Assembly: GCF_035194505.1 (NCBI RefSeq)
Contig: NZ_CP136573.1
Span: 2,715,001-2,779,000 of the forward strand
DNA length: 64,000 nt
Direction: 5' to 3'
Source: Erythrobacter sp.
GTDB lineage: Bacteria; Pseudomonadota; Alphaproteobacteria; Sphingomonadales; Sphingomonadaceae
Shown here: one piece after another, positions 26,836 to 35,658 of the stretch
How positions within the stretch are numbered: the first letter of the stretch is position 1
How the letters are laid out: every line of letters begins with the position of its first letter
Translations under genes and position numbers: made by a program
The notes under the pieces: model-generated
What the model was told of the DNA's origin: nothing
Database searches by the model: none
The model's input: only the letters and a program-made list of their open reading frames with translations

Positions 26836-28251
26836 CTACGCGGGCTTTCTGGCGTAAAACCCGAAGCCTGCAATGATCGCATAACAGGAAATTGGCAGGA
26901 TCATCGCCGTGCCAAGGCTGCCGCTGGCGTCTGCAAGGATACCCGTCAGCAGCGGGATCACCGCGCCGCCGAAGATGGCGATGTTGATGATCCCTGATCC
27001 GTCTGCCGCCTGCGCGCCCAGCTTTTCGCAGGCGAGGCTGAAGATCGTCGGGAACATGATCGAATTCATCAGGCCCACGGCCAGCAGGCTGTAACCCGCT
27101 GTCGTTCCGGTGGCGCTGGTGGAGAACAGCACCAGCGCAATCGCGCCTGCCGCAACGCCGGCCAGCACCATGCCGGGGCTGACGAAGCGCAGCACCGCCG
27201 AACCGATGATCCGCCCCACCAGCGCGCCGCCCCAATAGATGAAGATGAGGTCGCCCGCGGCTCGTTCCGTGAGGCTCATGACGCTGTCCTGCATCAGATA
27301 GCCGACGATCAGCGAGCCAATCGCGACTTCCGCGCCGACATAGAGGAAGATGCACAGCGCCCCGAAGGAAAACCGGGTGCGGGTTAGCAGCGGGTTGCCC
27401 CACAGCCAGATCGCCGGACCTGCGATCAACAGCGCGATGCCGGGCAATTCCATGCCCTGAATCACCATCCAGCCACCGACGATGATCGGTACCAGTCCGG
27501 CCACATAGCGTCCGGGCGTCGTCAGCGCGGCGTCTCGGGCGGCAGAGGCATCATGCGGCAGCTTGTTGCGATAGACCCACACCACCGCCGCGATCACGGC
27601 GAGCGCCACGGCAAGGCCGATATAGGTCGAAACAATCGCCGCGCTTTCCGCTGTGCGATAGGCGTCAAGCTCGGCCCCGCTCAACTCCTTGGCGGAAACC
27701 CCGGCCAACCCGCCGAGGATCAGGCCCGATCCAACGCGGGGGAAGATCGTGGTGCCAAGGCTGTTGAACGCCTGCGCAAAGGTCAGGCGGCTGTGCACGG
27801 TTTTCTGCGGCCCCAGCAGGCTGATGAGCGGATTGGTGACAACCTGCACCACCACAACCCCGCTGGCGAGAATGAACAAGGCGCCCAGAAACAGGCCATA
27901 GGTGGCCGTCTGGCTGGCGGGGATGAACAGCAGGCAGCCGGCCATCATGGTGAGCAGGCCCACAACTGCCCCGCGCATATACCCGACGCGTTTGACCAGC
28001 TCTGCCCCCGGGATGCCGATCAGCAAATAGGCGGTGAAGAAGCAGAACTGCACCAGCATCGCTTCGGTGTAGCTGAGCGTGAAAAGTTCCTGCAGCTTGG
28101 GCAGGATGACATCATTGAGCGAGGTTATCCCGCCGAAGATGAAGAACAGCGCGAAGACGAAATAGTTGAGGCCCGGTGCGTGGACCTGCGGCGTATCGCC
28201 TGCCCCTTGCGCATAATCCCCCGCCGCGCCTGCTCCCGGTGCCATTGCCAT
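26836..28251 (-). CDS. Sugar MFS transporter (FucP/GluP-like)
   Basis: This 471-residue major-facilitator transporter resembles glucose/galactose and fucose:H+ symporters. It has about twelve hydrophobic segments. The first carries F-F-I-F-G-G-I-T-S-L-N-D-V-I-L-P-K-L-Q, with the conserved Asn-Asp and Pro of this group. I start at the ATG at 28251 because GAGAGGG lies 7 nt upstream; the frame extends to 28308 without support. It is transcribed towards zwf-edd-eda and diverges from a LacI regulator, so it probably feeds hexose into the Entner-Doudoroff pathway. Confidence 0.9.
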   Translation of the reverse strand: MAMAPGAGAAGDYAQGAGDTPQVHAPGLNYFVFALFFIFGGITSLNDVILPKLQELFTLSYTEAMLVQFCFFTAYLLIGIPGAELVKRVGYMRGAVVGLLTMMAGCLLFIPASQTATYGLFLGALFILASGVVVVQVVTNPLISLLGPQKTVHSRLTFAQAFNSLGTTIFPRVGSGLILGGLAGVSAKELSGAELDAYRTAESAAIVSTYIGLAVALAVIAAVVWVYRNKLPHDASAARDAALTTPGRYVAGLVPIIVGGWMVIQGMELPGIALLIAGPAIWLWGNPLLTRTRFSFGALCIFLYVGAEVAIGSLIVGYLMQDSVMSLTERAAGDLIFIYWGGALVGRIIGSAVLRFVSPGMVLAGVAAGAIALVLFSTSATGTTAGYSLLAVGLMNSIMFPTIFSLACEKLGAQAADGSGIINIAIFGGAVIPLLTGILADASGSLGTAMILPISCYAIIAGFGFYARKPA

Positions 28252-28294
28252 CGCTGATCCCTCTCCCCGCGCGCGGTTGCTCCGCGCAGCTGTG

Positions 28295-28310
28295 TTGCGA
28301 ACGTTCACAA
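28295..28310. promoter_or_regulatory. LacI-type operator palindrome
   Basis: TTGCGAACGTTCACAA is a 16-bp palindrome matching its complement at 14 of 16 positions, with a central AACGTT, the shape typical of LacI/GalR operators (CG at the dyad centre). It lies between the divergent MFS transporter (start 28251) and LacI-family gene (start 28418), where it could control both promoters. Confidence 0.7.
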
Positions 28311-28417
28311 TTCGCGCTCACATGTCAACTTGCAAGAGACCTGGATGGTTTTCCAGTGCGAATAGCAATGCAAGCCAGCCTTGCGCGGGGATAAGCTTGC
28401 GCCCTAGAGAGGAACCC

Positions 28418-29452
28418 ATGAACGGGGGACCCAAGAGACGGCCGACATCCTTCGATGTGGCGGAGCGGGCGGGCGTCAGCCAGCCGACCGTCAGCCGTGC
28501 GCTGTCGGGCAGTCCCGCGATTGCCGAGGCGACCCGTCGCAAGGTGATCGAAGCGGCTGAAGCGCTGGGCTATTTCGTCGATGAACGCGCCGCGCGGCTG
28601 CGGCGAGGCTCCACCGGCACGCTCGCGGTGGTAGTGATCTGCCGCGAGGGCGACAGCGCCTCCTCCATCAATCCTTTCGCCTATGCGCTGCTCGGGAGCG
28701 TGTGCGTCGCCGCGTCGGAGCGCGGGTTCGAGACGCTGGTGAGCTTTCAGGCCCGCCCCGACGATTTCTTCGGCCACTATCAGGAACAGGGCCGCGCCGA
28801 TGGCCTTGTCGTGATCGGCACCACCACCAATGCGCCCGCATGGGAGTATTTCCGCTCGCTCGAGGACGAGGGGCGCAAGGTCGCCTATTGGGGCTCGCCG
28901 TTTGACGAGCTTGACTGGGTGCGATCGGATAACCGCGCGGCCGGAAGGCTGGCGGTGGAGCATCTGCTGGCGGCGGGTTACAAGCGCCCGTGCTTCCTTG
29001 GCGCGCTGAACACGCCGCAGGTGCAGTTCACCGAGCGCTATGAAGGCTATGCCGAGGCGATGCGCGCCGCCGGGCTGGAGCCGTGCCTTGTCCCCACCAT
29101 CAATGCCGAGACCCGCGAGGAGGAAGGCCGCCGCGCCGCGCGCGGGCTGATCGAGCGGGGGTTGATCGAACAGGGCGATGTCGATGCGGTGTTCGCCGCC
29201 TGCGATGCCATGGCGCTGGGCGCGATCGAGGCGCTGGCGGCGGCGGATATCGGCGTGCCGGACGCAGTCGGCGTGATGGGGTTCGATGATCTCGTCGCTG
29301 GCCGCTTCAGCCGCCCGCCGCTCACCACCCTCGCGCCCGATCCGGCCGAAGCCGGCGCAGCGCTGGTCGAGGCGGTGCTGGACGAGGATGGCACCAAGGC
29401 GCGCCGCCGCGTGCCGGTCAGCCTGATCCGGCGGGGCAGCACGGCGCGCTGA
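28418..29452 (+). CDS. LacI-family transcriptional regulator
   Basis: This 344-residue repressor has the classic N-terminal DNA-binding headpiece: S-F-D-V-A-E-R-A-G-V-S-Q-P-T-V-S-R-A-L-S-G, then the hinge helix region V-D-E-R-A-A-R-L-R-R-G. A periplasmic-binding-protein-like sugar domain follows, ending with G-V-M-G-F-D-D. The ATG at 28418 has an AGAGAGGAA site; the open frame from 28277 is not needed. It diverges from the sugar transporter over a matching palindrome and likely represses the transporter-zwf-edd-eda operon until a sugar or sugar phosphate binds. Confidence 0.94.
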   Translation: MNGGPKRRPTSFDVAERAGVSQPTVSRALSGSPAIAEATRRKVIEAAEALGYFVDERAARLRRGSTGTLAVVVICREGDSASSINPFAYALLGSVCVAASERGFETLVSFQARPDDFFGHYQEQGRADGLVVIGTTTNAPAWEYFRSLEDEGRKVAYWGSPFDELDWVRSDNRAAGRLAVEHLLAAGYKRPCFLGALNTPQVQFTERYEGYAEAMRAAGLEPCLVPTINAETREEEGRRAARGLIERGLIEQGDVDAVFAACDAMALGAIEALAAADIGVPDAVGVMGFDDLVAGRFSRPPLTTLAPDPAEAGAALVEAVLDEDGTKARRRVPVSLIRRGSTAR

Positions 29453-29535
29453 AAATCGCCAAAAGCGGCAAATTTACACCCCCTCTAGCCTCGCTTTGAC
29501 CCCGAGATGAGGTGCAGTTGGCAGGCGAGGGGCAA

Positions 29536-29551
29536 TGTTTCACGTGAAACA
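29536..29551. promoter_or_regulatory. parS centromere-like site (ParB-binding palindrome)
   Basis: TGTTTCACGTGAAACA is an exact match to the 16-bp parS consensus bound by ParB/Spo0J. It is embedded in a perfect 24-bp palindrome at 29532-29555. It lies in the 118-bp convergent gap between the LacI gene (plus) and the ppc-like gene (minus), away from promoters. parS sites usually lie in the origin-proximal part of the chromosome. No parA or parB gene is in the window. Confidence 0.88.
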
Positions 29552-29570
29552 TTGCGGCCCTTGCGAGCCC

Positions 29571-32345
29571 TCAACCATGCGCTCCGAACTCGTTGGCGAT
29601 GGCGGTCGAGATCCTCAGGCTGAGCTCCTGTGCGGTGGCGATCGGCGTCATGAAATCACGCTCGATCGCGCCGTAGCCTTCCCCGCCGCCATCGGGATAA
29701 TCGGAGGGTTCGTCCAATGGGAAATCGCGTGGCCCGGGCACTCTGACGGGGAAGGCACGGCGCAGCTGGGCGAGTGCCTCGTCGACGCGCAGGGACAGCA
29801 CCATGTCGATCACGTCGCGGCGGCTGATGTCGTTGGCGCGGCTGAAGGCGGGGACGCCCACCGCCTTGAGGAACATGTGCTGGAGCAGCGCCAGTCGCAG
29901 CGCCTGCAACACCCCGATCCGGCGGCGCACCGCCTCGCGGTCCTGCGCGGGGGTCTCGTCCGGCACCAGATCACTGAGACGGTGGAACTTCAACGCGTCG
30001 ATCCGGAGGCGCGAGGCGAGGCGGCGGAACACCCCGGTGCGATCATCTCCGACGAGATATTCGGCCAGCGCCGCGCAAGGCCCCGCAAGGTGATCCTCGG
30101 AGCCGCGATAGGTGCGGCTCGCCCAATAGGCCGAGTTGAACAGCTCGCCGTAAGCCGCCACGGTCTTGATGCTGGTAAGCCCGTTGGCGGCCCGCACCAG
30201 CCGCATGATCTGGCGCCCGCGCGGGCTATCGGTCAGCAGAGCGGCGATTTCCTCGCGATTGCCGTCCGCCGCGCTGCCGATCCCGGCGATGACATTCACC
30301 GGATAGCCCAGCTGCTGGAGGATCGCATTGTGCGGGATGGCGCGGATCTGGCGCAGGCTCATCTCGCGGTCGGCATTGATGTCGCTCTGGCGGCGCGAAA
30401 CGCGGCTGCCGGTGGGGTTCAAGAGCCCGAGGCCAAAGGCCGTCACCGCGCGCGAATAGGTGCGGCTGGCCAAGTGATCGCCCTGATGCTCCTTCACCGC
30501 GCGGTAGAAATCGAGGCTCAGGTCCGTGCGGTGGTAGAAGGGATCGGCGGGCGCGGCGATATCGGTTTCGGCCGGGCGCAGTTCGGCGATGCGCGACAGG
30601 GTGGCGAGTGCCAGTTCGGGCGTGGCGAAGAACAGATAGCCGTCCCCGCCCTGAAAGCTCACCTCCGGCTCCAGCCGGATCCCCGCCCGGGCAAAGCGCC
30701 GCCGCGCCCAAGGGGACAGTGGCCATTCGATCCGGTCGCGGAACGAGGCGGGGTGCGCGCCGCGACCCATGCTTTCGCCATGGGTGTTGAACACCAGCGC
30801 GGCAACATCGCCGAGGCCGTTCGCCGCCATCGCTTCGGCGAGGCGGCCCTGAAGGCGCTCGATGGCGAGCGCGGCGGGCACCTGCCCGACGAACCGCCCG
30901 GCATCGGAAAAGCCGGTCTGCACCGCCACCCGCCCGCGGGCCCGCGCATAGGCGCGGTAGGCCGGCTCAGCCAGCAGCGCGTCGAGGAAGCGGCCGCCAT
31001 GCTCCAGCGCGGTCTCGGTCTCGAACAAAGGCGAGACATCAACCTTGCCCTCGACCCCGAACAGCTTGGCGAAATAGAGCGCGGCGAGCACCGTGGCGGG
31101 CTGTTCGCACTCGGCCACCAGCATGCGGATCGGCGCGTCGGCATCGATGTGCTTGAGGATCTGCGCCATCGCGAGGAACTGACGGATCGCGGTCGAGCTT
31201 TCGGTGGCGAGCGCGGCGAAATTGGTGCGCAGCGGTTTGGCCTCTTCCACCAGCCTGCGCAGGGTGGCGATGGCCCCCTTGCTGGCGAGGTCGATGGTCT
31301 CGTGGTCGCCCATCCGGCGGCGGACCGCGTTGTGGAGCTGCTTGGCGTTCACCCGGAAATGGATCCACCCCATGCCCAGCCCGTCTGCGCGCATCGCAGC
31401 AGCGAGGGTCAGCAGCCTGATCGCCCGCGGCGGTGCGGCGCTGGCCGCTTCGTCTTCAAGGGTAGCGATCAGCGGGGTGAGCGAAAGCAGGTTCTCCGCG
31501 CTCGGCATGGTCAGGCGGTTGGCCGCCTCGGCCAGCGCTTCGGCGCTCGACAGGTCGCCCGCGAAATCCGCGGCTCGCGTGGCAGCGAAAGCGGTGGCGG
31601 GGCGCAGAACCCCGAGCAAGGCATGGGCAGGATCAATCGCTTCAAGGCTGGCGGTGTAGCGTGCCAGCCGCTCGGCCTTTTCAGACAGGCGGAAGGCGAT
31701 GGATGTGTGCCAGCCGATATCGGTGCGCCCGTCCATGTCGTAGCCGACCCAGCTGGCGAAGCGGAACGGCAGCGGGCGCAGGGACTGCCATTCCTGCGGC
31801 CAGCGGCTCTGCGCCTGCTCCAGCAGCCGGGCGACGATCACATCGCGTGCGTCCTGGGCGCGGGCCATGGCAGCCAGGGCGGCGCGGTGTTCGTGTTCGA
31901 GCGTGACGCCTGCCCGGGTCGGCGGAACTGCGCAGACCACGTCGCCCGCGTCTTCGCCAGCCGAAGCCGAGGCCGAAGCCGCAACCGCAACCGCCTCGCT
32001 CTGCGCAGGGGTGAGCAGGAAGGTGGGGTGGGCGGTGAACACGGCGTGGAGCTGCGGACGCTCCCAGCGGGCAGCGAAATCCGCGAAGTCCTCATCTTCA
32101 CCGGCGAGCGGTGCCGCCGGGCCTTGCGGCGCGAGCAGGCGGCGCAGCTTGCCCGCGCGGGCCTTGAGGCCTTCGCATTCCAGCTCGGCCACCAGCGCAC
32201 CCATGTCATCAAGGCTGATTTCACCGCCTTCCAGCGCGCGCGACAGATCGAGCGAGAGCTGGAACACCGGATTGAACAGCGGCGTCTCGCGCGTGCGCTG
32301 GTGCAACTCGCCGAGCCGCGCGTCGAGCGCTGCGATGGTCTTCAC
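29571..32345 (-). CDS. Phosphoenolpyruvate carboxylase-like protein, divergent
   Basis: This 924-residue protein has the length and the overall order of motifs of phosphoenolpyruvate carboxylase (PEP + bicarbonate to oxaloacetate). The V-F-T-A-H-P-T segment keeps the first catalytic His, and Q-T-G-F-S-D-A-G matches the G-Y-S-D-S-x-K-D region. The mobile glycine-rich loop normally F-H-G-R-G-G-T-V-G-R-G-G is only N-T-H-G-E-S-M-G-R-G here, so activity is uncertain. It starts with a GTG overlapping the glk stop (GTGA), with GGGAG inside the glk tail. A parS site follows its stop. Confidence 0.75.
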   Translation of the reverse strand: MKTIAALDARLGELHQRTRETPLFNPVFQLSLDLSRALEGGEISLDDMGALVAELECEGLKARAGKLRRLLAPQGPAAPLAGEDEDFADFAARWERPQLHAVFTAHPTFLLTPAQSEAVAVAASASASAGEDAGDVVCAVPPTRAGVTLEHEHRAALAAMARAQDARDVIVARLLEQAQSRWPQEWQSLRPLPFRFASWVGYDMDGRTDIGWHTSIAFRLSEKAERLARYTASLEAIDPAHALLGVLRPATAFAATRAADFAGDLSSAEALAEAANRLTMPSAENLLSLTPLIATLEDEAASAAPPRAIRLLTLAAAMRADGLGMGWIHFRVNAKQLHNAVRRRMGDHETIDLASKGAIATLRRLVEEAKPLRTNFAALATESSTAIRQFLAMAQILKHIDADAPIRMLVAECEQPATVLAALYFAKLFGVEGKVDVSPLFETETALEHGGRFLDALLAEPAYRAYARARGRVAVQTGFSDAGRFVGQVPAALAIERLQGRLAEAMAANGLGDVAALVFNTHGESMGRGAHPASFRDRIEWPLSPWARRRFARAGIRLEPEVSFQGGDGYLFFATPELALATLSRIAELRPAETDIAAPADPFYHRTDLSLDFYRAVKEHQGDHLASRTYSRAVTAFGLGLLNPTGSRVSRRQSDINADREMSLRQIRAIPHNAILQQLGYPVNVIAGIGSAADGNREEIAALLTDSPRGRQIMRLVRAANGLTSIKTVAAYGELFNSAYWASRTYRGSEDHLAGPCAALAEYLVGDDRTGVFRRLASRLRIDALKFHRLSDLVPDETPAQDREAVRRRIGVLQALRLALLQHMFLKAVGVPAFSRANDISRRDVIDMVLSLRVDEALAQLRRAFPVRVPGPRDFPLDEPSDYPDGGGEGYGAIERDFMTPIATAQELSLRISTAIANEFGAHG

Positions 32346-33349
32346 GCGGGGGCTCCCGGCGGCGGCAGGTGCTCGGAAGCATAGGCGGCCGCCGCGCCGA
32401 ACAGGCCGGGCTGCGGGTGCACGATCAGCTTGACCGGGATCGAGGCCATCAGGCTTTCGAACCGCCCCTTGGCCTTGAACCTTTCGGCAAAGCCGGATGC
32501 GAGCAGGGTGTCGCGGATGCGGTAGCCAAGCCCGCCGGCGATCACCACGCCTGCAAAGCCGCCCTGCGCCAGCGCCAGGTCGCCCGCCACCGATCCCAGC
32601 GACAGGCAGAAGCGATCGATTGCCGCAGCGGCCAGAGAGTCTTCGCCGCTGGTACCAAGCGTCCAGATCTCGATCGCGTCACGTTCCGGCACGCTGCGCT
32701 GTTCGAGCGCGGCGAGCGCGTGATAGATATCGACGATGCCGGGGCCTGCCACCACGCGCTCCACCGAGACACGGTTGTGGCGGCGGCGCAGGCGGGCAAG
32801 GATCGCATCCTCGATGGAATCGAGCGGGGCAAAGTCGATATGCCCGCCCTCGGTCGCCTGCACGCGGTAGGCGCTACCCGAGCGCCAGAGATGGGCAACG
32901 CCAAGGCCTGTGCCCGGCCCGATGACGCTGATCGTGCCGTCATGTCCAAGGGGTTCGTCCGGCCCTGCAAGGTGGAGGAACTGGCTGGCATCCGCGCGCG
33001 CCACGGCATGGGCCACGGCAGCGAAATCATTGACGATTGTGAAGCGCTCGACATCGAGCTTTTCGGGGATCAGCGGCGGGCGGATGATCCAAGGATTGTT
33101 GGTGAAGCGGATCACCGGATTGAGGTTGCCGGGGCTGCCCACAGGCCCTGCAATCGCCATGCTGACGACGGCGGGCAGGGTGCCGCCCATACGCTCGCGG
33201 AAGGCTTCCCATGCGGTCTGGAAACTGGCGTGATCGGCGGTGTGGAGCGTCTCGGGCTCGCCCAGCGTGATCGCTCCGTCCGCGGCAATGCTCGCGATGG
33301 CGAAACGCGCATGGGTTCCGCCGATATCGACCGCGACAACTTCGTGCAT
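32342..33349 (-). CDS. glk: Glucokinase
   Basis: This 335-residue ATP-dependent glucokinase begins with the phosphate-1 motif V-D-I-G-G-T-H-A-R-F-A. It carries I-V-N-D-F-A-A-V-A-H with the catalytic Asp, G-P-G-T-G-L-G-V-A and E-G-G-H-I-D-F sugar-binding segments, and a late A-G-G-L-G-Y-R motif. A GGGGAGAC site precedes the ATG. It makes glucose 6-phosphate for the zwf-edd-eda pathway some 6 kb away and overlaps the ppc-like gene by 4 nt. Confidence 0.95.
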   Translation of the reverse strand: MHEVVAVDIGGTHARFAIASIAADGAITLGEPETLHTADHASFQTAWEAFRERMGGTLPAVVSMAIAGPVGSPGNLNPVIRFTNNPWIIRPPLIPEKLDVERFTIVNDFAAVAHAVARADASQFLHLAGPDEPLGHDGTISVIGPGTGLGVAHLWRSGSAYRVQATEGGHIDFAPLDSIEDAILARLRRRHNRVSVERVVAGPGIVDIYHALAALEQRSVPERDAIEIWTLGTSGEDSLAAAAIDRFCLSLGSVAGDLALAQGGFAGVVIAGGLGYRIRDTLLASGFAERFKAKGRFESLMASIPVKLIVHPQPGLFGAAAAYASEHLPPPGAPA

Positions 33350-33386
33350 ATTCGTCTCCCCGCGAGGCTGGCGAGGATGTTAGCAG

Positions 33387-33413
33387 GCGGCGCGCGGGAT
33401 TCCCACGCGCCGC
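33387..33413 (-). terminator. Strong hairpin after the S46 peptidase gene
   Basis: In minus-strand RNA a 12-bp stem with a 3-nt loop forms from this 27-nt palindrome. The one mismatch in DNA becomes a G-U pair only on the minus strand, which points to minus-strand transcription. It starts 15 nt after the peptidase stop and lies before glk. There is no U tract, so termination would be of the non-canonical GC-rich type. Confidence 0.55.
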
Positions 33414-33428
33414 ATACTTATTCAGATT

Positions 33429-35576
33429 TTACTTGGTCTCGACGCCCATTTCCTTGAGCAGACGCTGCGCGCCGTCGACCTTTTCCATGGTCCACAGCAT
33501 GAAGCGGCTGTCGACGTGGATGGTGCGGTTGATCTTGGGATCATACATCCAGTCGCTGACCACGCCCTCGATCGTGCCGTCGAAGGCAAGGCCCACGAAC
33601 TCGCCCTTGGCATTCAGGGTCGAAGAGCCCGAATTGCCGTTGGTGATGTCGACGGTCGAGAGGAAGTCGACCGGCAGCGTGCCCAGCTCAGGCGAAGCCC
33701 AGCGGCCGTAATCCTTGGCCTTGATCAGTTCGATCATCTTGTCGGGCGCGTCGAATTCGCCGCGGCCGGTGTGCTTGGCGACAATGCCCTCGGCAGTGGT
33801 GAAGGGGGTCCACACCTGCCCGTCGACCGCCTTGCCCGTCACATTGCCATAGGTGAAGCGCAACGAGCCGTTGGCGTCCGGGTACATCGTCTTGCCGAGC
33901 GATGCGGCATAGGCAAGGCGCGCTTCCATCACGCTCGAACGGGCCTTCTGGACCCGGCCCGAGCGTTCCTTTTCCGCCGCTTCGCTGGCCATTGCCTCGT
34001 CATAGGTGGCAATCGCAAGCTGGATGAAGGGATCATTCGATGCCTTGAAGTCGGCAACCGACTTGCCCATCCATTCGAGGCGCTTGGCGGTGTTGGCGAG
34101 TTCGCTGCCGGCGTAGAGCGAGGCAAGATCGCGGCCTTCCATGAAGGCATCGAAGCTCTTGATGCGCTGTTCGGCGGGCAGGGTGCGGTATTCGGCAAGG
34201 CCATCCGCCCAAAGCGCCTGATCGATCGCTTCGACATAGCGGCGCTCGATGCGCTGCATGCCCTGCGTCATGAAGGCGCGGTCACGCTCCTGGAAGCCGG
34301 GCTCGCGCTGCTTGTCGGGCTTGGCCTGTTCGTTGGCCCAGCGGTAGAGCGAGCGTGCCGCACCGTAAAGCTGGCCGCGGCCGAGCATCCCGCGCTTGGC
34401 ATCGGCGAGAGCTTCGGCGTTGCTTTCGGCCACCAGCTTGTCGAGCTCAGCCAGCGCCGCGCCATAGGTCGCCTCGCGCTTGGGGTCGGCCGTGATCCAC
34501 GCGCGGAAGCCCGCCTCGTCGGCCTGCTTCTTCTCGACCAGCGAGATGGCATCGGCCCCGGCCATCTGGCCGGCGATCTTCTTCTCGTAGTTCTCGATGC
34601 CCTGCAGCGTTGCGGCATAGGCGATGGTCGCGGCCTGATTGCCCGCGGTCAGCTCGTCGATGCGGTTGCCATACTCGGTCAGCATCGCCTGCTGGTAGGG
34701 GTAGAGTTCCTCGTAATAGAAGCGCGCTTCTTCCGCCGAGCGCAGACGCTCGGTGGTGCCGGGGAAACCGGCGACCATGATGAAGTCGCCGTCCTTCACG
34801 CCTTCCTTGGCGATCGGCAGCCAGGCCTTGGGCTTGAAGGGCACGTTGTCCTTGCTGAACGGGGCCGAGGAGCCGTCGGGCGCGACGTAGGCGCGGTAGA
34901 AGGAGAAGTCGCCGGTGTGGCGCGGCCACATCCAGTTGTCCTTCTCGCCGCCGAAATTGCCGACCCCGCCAGCCGGCGCGTAGACCAGGCGCACGTCCTT
35001 GATTTCGAGCTGCTGCTGGAGCCAGTACTGCTGCCCGCCGAAATAGGCGCGGACATCGCAGCGGCGGTTGGCCTGCTTCTCGCACGCCTCGATCAACGCG
35101 GTGCGATTGGCCTGCAGCCGGTCATAGCGGGCGCGGCCTTCGAGCTTCTCGGCACCCTTGAGCATGTCCTTGGAGACATCGCGCAGGTCTTCGATCACGT
35201 AGACGCGGCTGCCGGGCGCTGCGGGCAGTTCGTCGGCCAGGGTCTGGGCGAGGAAGCCGTTGGTGAGGTAGTCCTTCTCGGGCGAGGAATTGTACTGGAG
35301 CGAGCCAGCCACGCAGTGGTGGTTGGTGGCGACGAGGCCCTCGGGCGAAAGGAACGCGGCCGAGCAACCGCCGAGCGAGGCGATCGCGGTCAAGGGCGGG
35401 CGCTGGAGATCGCCGAGGGTCTTGGCATCGAGCTCAAGCCCGGCGGCCTTCATCTGGTCGGCAATCGCGCCGGTCTGGCTGGGCAGCCACATGCCTTCAT
35501 CGGCGAGCGCCGCGGCCGGAATTGCAAGGGTCAGGGCACTGGCCCCGGCAAGCAGGAAAGTTCTCGTCACTAGCAT
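33429..35576 (-). CDS. S46-family dipeptidyl-peptidase (DPP7/DPP11-like)
   Basis: This 715-residue exported serine peptidase releases N-terminal dipeptides in the periplasm. I use the ATG at 35576; a GTG directly before it is the alternative. A signal peptide ends at A-L-A-D. The trypsin-like core is interrupted by a large helical domain as in DPP7/DPP11. Visible catalytic residues are His in A-T-N-H-H-C-V (about residue 87), Asp in T-G-D-F-S-F-Y-R-A-Y and Ser in N-G-N-S-G-S-S near the C-terminus. Substrate preference cannot be judged. It complements the M14 peptidase at the window start as part of a peptide-using lifestyle. Confidence 0.93.
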   Translation of the reverse strand: MLVTRTFLLAGASALTLAIPAAALADEGMWLPSQTGAIADQMKAAGLELDAKTLGDLQRPPLTAIASLGGCSAAFLSPEGLVATNHHCVAGSLQYNSSPEKDYLTNGFLAQTLADELPAAPGSRVYVIEDLRDVSKDMLKGAEKLEGRARYDRLQANRTALIEACEKQANRRCDVRAYFGGQQYWLQQQLEIKDVRLVYAPAGGVGNFGGEKDNWMWPRHTGDFSFYRAYVAPDGSSAPFSKDNVPFKPKAWLPIAKEGVKDGDFIMVAGFPGTTERLRSAEEARFYYEELYPYQQAMLTEYGNRIDELTAGNQAATIAYAATLQGIENYEKKIAGQMAGADAISLVEKKQADEAGFRAWITADPKREATYGAALAELDKLVAESNAEALADAKRGMLGRGQLYGAARSLYRWANEQAKPDKQREPGFQERDRAFMTQGMQRIERRYVEAIDQALWADGLAEYRTLPAEQRIKSFDAFMEGRDLASLYAGSELANTAKRLEWMGKSVADFKASNDPFIQLAIATYDEAMASEAAEKERSGRVQKARSSVMEARLAYAASLGKTMYPDANGSLRFTYGNVTGKAVDGQVWTPFTTAEGIVAKHTGRGEFDAPDKMIELIKAKDYGRWASPELGTLPVDFLSTVDITNGNSGSSTLNAKGEFVGLAFDGTIEGVVSDWMYDPKINRTIHVDSRFMLWTMEKVDGAQRLLKEMGVETK

Positions 35577-35658
35577 CACCCTGTCATGGCGCCGCGCTCC
35601 GGCCGATGGCGGAAGCGTCGTGCGCGTGTTTTCGCCCGAACGGACGGAAGCCGCGCTG

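Noticed and set aside
29535..32384. 949-codon plus-strand frame opposite the ppc-like gene starting M-F-H-V-K-H
   Set aside because: It is antisense to a gene with clear family motifs; the Met-Phe-His start is simply the parS palindrome read as codons.
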